A DNA stretch of 14,426 nucleotides, taken from assembly GCA_938045195.1 (NCBI GenBank), contig CALINC010000029.1, positions 1-14,426 on the forward strand. The letters are read 5' to 3'. The DNA comes from an uncultured Treponema sp. (lineage in GTDB: Bacteria; Spirochaetota; Spirochaetia; Treponematales; Treponemataceae). Shown piece by piece: positions 11,552 to 14,426 of this stretch. The notes below the pieces were generated by a model, which was given only the letters and a program-made list of their open reading frames with translations, was not told where the DNA came from and ran no database searches. Each line of letters starts with the position of its first letter. Position 1 is the first letter of the stretch. Both the position numbers and the translations under genes were made by a program.

Positions 11552-13180
11552 ATGAAAAAATCGATATTGATAACATTACTATTTGCAATTTTCTTATTTT
11601 TGAGTAATACTTTAATGAATATTCCGAATACTATTTCGGAAACGTTTTCATACGGATGGACATTTACAGCAGTTCAGCCGCTGCATGATAATGCAGTATT
11701 CAATTTACCCATTACAGTAAAAAATGCGGAAAATGTGCAAATTCAAAGGCGCATTCCCGACTTACTGAAAGACAATATGATATTTTTTTATACTTCAGAC
11801 CAAGGAGTAAGAGTTTTTATTGATGATGTTCAAATTTATGAATATGGTATGAATCAATGGACTGAGCCGTTTATGAAATCTCCGGCTTCTTTATGGCATA
11901 AAATTAAATTGGAAAAACTGCATACCGGTAAAACAATTAGTTTTTTCTTTTCCTATCCTTATGAAAATCACCGAGGTCATATTTTTAAAATATATCTTTC
12001 AAATTATAATTCTTTTTTAAAATACCTTATAATAAAATATTTTCTGAGTTTGGAATTTGCTGTTTTATGTTTAATTTTTTCAATTGTTCTTGTGCCTTTT
12101 TGTTTTGTTTCGCGGCAATATTCTGATCAACTTAAGCAAATATTTTGTATTAGTTTTTATGCAATTTTGGCGGCAATTTTATGTATAGCAGACAGTAAAC
12201 TAACATTGTTTATAACGGATTATCCAAGGTTGTTTTCTATGTTGGCTATTTTATCATTAATGCTTTTAGGCTTACCGCCGATTATGTATGCTGCGTGCAT
12301 TAAAGATTTGAAGATGCACAAATTCTTACATATAACCGTAGTTCTTTGTATAATACTTTACTGTACTGCTATTGTTTTGGAATTTCTTGCGGTTATTGAT
12401 GTTTATAGACTCCGGAATTATATTTACGGCGGGCTTTATATTTCAACTCTGATGTATTTTGGTGCACTAGGCATTTCTTTGGTGCGGGATAAAAGACATG
12501 ACGTAAAAATGCCGTTTCTTGCATATTTATTATTATTTTTAATTTCATCAATTGATTTAATTATTTATTTTATGAATGAAGAATTTTATTCTGCGGGGTA
12601 TATATCATTTGCTTCGCTTGTATTTATTATATTCTTAGTAATTACATCATTTTCCGGATTGCGCCGGCTGGTAGAAGAAAATAGACATGTTGTTCTTTAT
12701 AAAGATTTGATTTCCCAAGATTTTATGACCGGAACAAAAAATCAGTCTTCATTCCTTTCCGATATTGAAAAATTGATTTTATCCGAAAAAGTGGCAGTAG
12801 TCGTGTTTGATATAAATAATTTAAAAGACATAAATGAAAAATTCGGACATGAAAAAGGAGATGAAGCAGTAATAAAAATTGCATCTTTAATAAAAAATGA
12901 ATTTTTACAATACGGAGAATGTTACAGAACCGGAACCGATGAGTTTACCGCTTTAATAACCGATAAACAAAATGTAAATATTTATGAATGTTTACAAAAT
13001 TTTATTTCGGCTTTGGATAAGGTAAATATGAATTTAAAATACAAACTTGGAACTGCAATGGGGTACGCAGTTTTTGATTCAAAACTTGATAACCGGTTTA
13101 AAGATACGGTTTCAAGAGCAAAGAAGAATATGATAAAGAATAAAACCAGTCAAAAACTTGCAGAAAAATTTCAATTATAG
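11552..13180 (+). CDS. Membrane 7TM-DISM-like sensor with C-terminal GGDEF domain (GTDEF active site)
   Basis: 542 residues. An N-terminal membrane segment or signal (about 5-22) is followed by an extracytoplasmic domain of about 135 residues with the beta-rich look of 7TMR-DISM extracellular domains, then seven hydrophobic segments (about 163-372) and a GGDEF domain (about 390-540). GGDEF proteins make cyclic di-GMP from two GTP. Here the metal and substrate motif FDINNLKDINEKFGHEKGD is intact, but the active-site loop reads RTGTDEF (GTDEF 461-465), with Thr for the second Gly, and DxLTG is replaced by DFMTG. Activity is therefore uncertain: it may be a weak cyclase or a receptor-like degenerate domain. 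The start is set by AGAGG five bases upstream, supplied by the repeat. The cbi genes follow within 10 nt, so they may share a transcript. Confidence 0.85.
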   Translation: MKKSILITLLFAIFLFLSNTLMNIPNTISETFSYGWTFTAVQPLHDNAVFNLPITVKNAENVQIQRRIPDLLKDNMIFFYTSDQGVRVFIDDVQIYEYGMNQWTEPFMKSPASLWHKIKLEKLHTGKTISFFFSYPYENHRGHIFKIYLSNYNSFLKYLIIKYFLSLEFAVLCLIFSIVLVPFCFVSRQYSDQLKQIFCISFYAILAAILCIADSKLTLFITDYPRLFSMLAILSLMLLGLPPIMYAACIKDLKMHKFLHITVVLCIILYCTAIVLEFLAVIDVYRLRNYIYGGLYISTLMYFGALGISLVRDKRHDVKMPFLAYLLLFLISSIDLIIYFMNEEFYSAGYISFASLVFIIFLVITSFSGLRRLVEENRHVVLYKDLISQDFMTGTKNQSSFLSDIEKLILSEKVAVVVFDINNLKDINEKFGHEKGDEAVIKIASLIKNEFLQYGECYRTGTDEFTALITDKQNVNIYECLQNFISALDKVNMNLKYKLGTAMGYAVFDSKLDNRFKDTVSRAKKNMIKNKTSQKLAEKFQL

Positions 13181-13190
13181 GTGTCGCGGT

Positions 13191-13790
13191 ATGAGTTTAA
13201 TTGTTGCAGGCGCAGGGCCCGGAAATATACGCTTATTAACAAATGAAGTTTTGGAAGAAATAAAAAATGCCGATATTGCCGCAGCTTTTGACCGCATAGC
13301 GGACGAAATAAGAACGATAAGGAGCGATGCCGTTACCTTAGAAAGCCTTACGGATATTTTTACTCTTCCGATAACTGAAAAAAAAGTTTTGGTACTTGCT
13401 TCAGGAGATCCTTGTTTTTTCGGTATAACCTCATATTTAAAAAACAAAGGCGTACAGATAGATAAAATACTTACAGGTATTTCGTCAATGCAATATTTTA
13501 TGAGCGTGCTTCAAAAGCAATGGCATAATTTAAAATTTTATTCTCTGCATGGACGCGACGCGGATTTTTTACAAATGAAAAATGATGACTGTTTTTTTAT
13601 TTTAACCGATAAAATAAATAATCCTAATTTTATTTCACAGGAATTAAAAAAAAATAATTTTTTCGGGAAAATATATATTGGATATAATCTTTCATACGAA
13701 GATGAAAATATTGAAGTTTATAATATCGGCGAAAAAATAAAAGTTAGATCTTTTTTAAATACGGTGATGATAGAAAATGAAAAACATTAA
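13191..13790 (+). CDS. cbiE: Cobalt-precorrin-7 C5-methyltransferase CbiE
   Basis: A SAM-dependent methyltransferase of anaerobic cobalamin synthesis that methylates C5 of the corrin ring; cytosolic. 199 residues from ATG 13191, 10 nt after the GGDEF gene with AGGTG upstream; a TTG at 13158 would overlap that gene and add 11 non-conserved residues. Motifs of the precorrin methyltransferase family: IVAGAGPGN at the N-terminus (family V-G-x-G-P-G), LASGDPCFFGI near residues 78-88, and SLHGR, typical of CbiE and the N-terminal half of CobL. The gene is separate from cbiT, which overlaps by 14 nt, as in the anaerobic pathway. The length is the usual one. Confidence 0.9.
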   Translation: MSLIVAGAGPGNIRLLTNEVLEEIKNADIAAAFDRIADEIRTIRSDAVTLESLTDIFTLPITEKKVLVLASGDPCFFGITSYLKNKGVQIDKILTGISSMQYFMSVLQKQWHNLKFYSLHGRDADFLQMKNDDCFFILTDKINNPNFISQELKKNNFFGKIYIGYNLSYEDENIEVYNIGEKIKVRSFLNTVMIENEKH

Positions 13791-14346
13791 AGATGCTGAA
13801 TTTATCCGCTCGGAAATTCCAATGACGAAGTTCAATATTAGGAATTTGTCGCTTGCATATCTGCAAATAGAAAAAGACGATAAGTTTCTTGATATAGGCG
13901 GCGGGACGGGTTCAATTTCAGTTGAAGCCGCTTTACAAGGCGCACATGTTACAACCGTCGAATTTGATAATGAGGCTTGTATTTTAATACATAAAAATGC
14001 AAAAAAATTTAATACGGTACTCAATATAATTGAAGGAAAAGCTCCCGATATTCTTTTAAATGAAAAATATACCATGCTTAAATTTAATAAATGTTTTATT
14101 GGAGGCAGTTTAGGTGAATTAAAAAACATTTTTAAATATTTGGAAGAACATTTGGAAGCAGGCGGGATACTTTGCGGAAATTTTATTATAATAAAAAACT
14201 TATGTGAATTTCTGGAACTCGCAAAAGAATTCAATTATAAAGAACTTGAAGTTAATTTAATTCAAACGGCAGCAATGGGAAAAGCCGGCTTGTTTAAAGG
14301 AGAAAATCCGGTTTATATTGCAAAAGCGGTTAAGCATGGCCGCTGA
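13777..14346 (+). CDS. cbiT: Cobalt-precorrin-6B C15-methyltransferase (decarboxylating) CbiT
   Basis: Methylates C15 and removes the C12 acetate carboxyl during anaerobic corrin synthesis, acting next to CbiE. 189 residues, typical of CbiT. Rossmann-type SAM motif FLDIGGGTGSISVEAA with DIGGGTG at 39-45, acidic TTVEFD at the end of strand 2, and FIGG (D/N-x-x-F-I-G-G-like), which characterises CbiT. The N-terminal IRSEIPMTK also matches the family (E-I-P-M-T-K). The start ATG overlaps the end of cbiE by 14 nt, so translation is coupled. Further cbi/cob genes are expected beyond the window, although the dispersed repeat follows this gene at once. Confidence 0.93.
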   Translation: MKNIKDAEFIRSEIPMTKFNIRNLSLAYLQIEKDDKFLDIGGGTGSISVEAALQGAHVTTVEFDNEACILIHKNAKKFNTVLNIIEGKAPDILLNEKYTMLKFNKCFIGGSLGELKNIFKYLEEHLEAGGILCGNFIIIKNLCEFLELAKEFNYKELEVNLIQTAAMGKAGLFKGENPVYIAKAVKHGR

Positions 14347-14373
14347 AAATGTAACATAAACAAAACAAAGGTA

Positions 14374-14426
14374 ATCAACAACCTCGACGCAGAGCGTACG
14401 TTGCGCAGCAACAGGGTATTAAACCC
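14374..14426. repeat. Dispersed repeat, copy 2 (runs to window end)
   Basis: Same sequence as 9642-9693, with a few differences (AACCTCGACG for AATCCCGACG, GAGCGTACG for GAGCATACG, TTAAACCC for TTAACCCC). It starts 28 nt after the cbiT stop and is cut by the window edge. Confidence 0.75.

Noticed and set aside
11146..11607. A 153-codon open frame with an internal protein duplication
   Set aside because: It lies wholly in the two tandem structured units. The repeat period (222 nt) is divisible by three, hairpin covariation ignores codons, and it runs into the start of the GGDEF gene in another frame.
13158..13190. TTG start for cbiE at 13158
   Set aside because: It adds residues coded by the GGDEF gene end in another frame; the conserved N-terminus (MSLIVAGAGPG) begins at ATG 13191.

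Overview
The window looks like chromosome of an oral or host-associated Treponema (T. denticola / putidum / pedis group). The DNA is AT-rich with long A/T runs. The phosphofructokinase is of the GGDGT/PKTIDND 'clade X' type found in spirochetes and trypanosomes. There are anaerobic cobalamin genes (cbiE, cbiT), TetR-plus-paired-ABC-exporter modules, and many palindromic intergenic repeats. The genus call is inference from protein and repeat character; nothing was searched.

Layout. (1) 1-900, minus strand: a CPBP intramembrane protease whose first transmembrane segment appears to be cut off by a one-base frameshift. (2) 900-1354: gene debris (a frameshifted IS3-family orfA start and an orphan 34-codon frame), a run of 14 C, then a TTGACA promoter with a 7-bp inverted repeat over its -10 region. 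(3) 1355-1993: a TetR-type repressor, converging on (4) a 6-phosphofructokinase on the minus strand (2050-3366), whose leader carries a hairpin-rich repeat. (5) 3640-9613: a four-gene ABC cluster. Two full-length half-transporters (TMD+NBD) are followed by two paralogues consisting only of the TMD. Each full-length gene has a strong internal Shine-Dalgarno and an in-frame ATG exactly at its TMD/NBD junction, so free ATPase subunits could be made. (6) 9614-10243: an orphan C-terminal coding fragment, a dispersed repeat and a promoter. (7) 10244-11090: a nine-cysteine small peptide that looks like a RiPP or bacteriocin precursor, then a small lipoprotein. (8) 11107-11546: two tandem 218-nt units whose hairpins are kept by compensatory changes and whose 3' end supplies the Shine-Dalgarno of (9) a membrane 7TM-DISM-like GGDEF protein with a GTDEF active site. 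(10) cbiE and cbiT, overlapping, presumably the start of a cobalamin operon that runs out of the window; a second copy of the dispersed repeat ends the window.

How it may work together. The ABC cluster is probably one transcript (gaps of -8, 29 and 4 nt) and probably arose by duplication of a two-gene heterodimeric exporter. The second pair lost both ATPase domains at the same place. It is either decaying or is powered by ATPase subunits started inside genes 1 and 2. The Cys-rich peptide and lipoprotein 0.6 kb downstream could be its cargo and immunity partner, but they have their own promoter and no modifying enzyme is in view. The hairpin repeat lies directly before two unrelated genes (pfk and the GGDEF gene), so it is best seen as a transcribed 5'-leader element rather than coding DNA.
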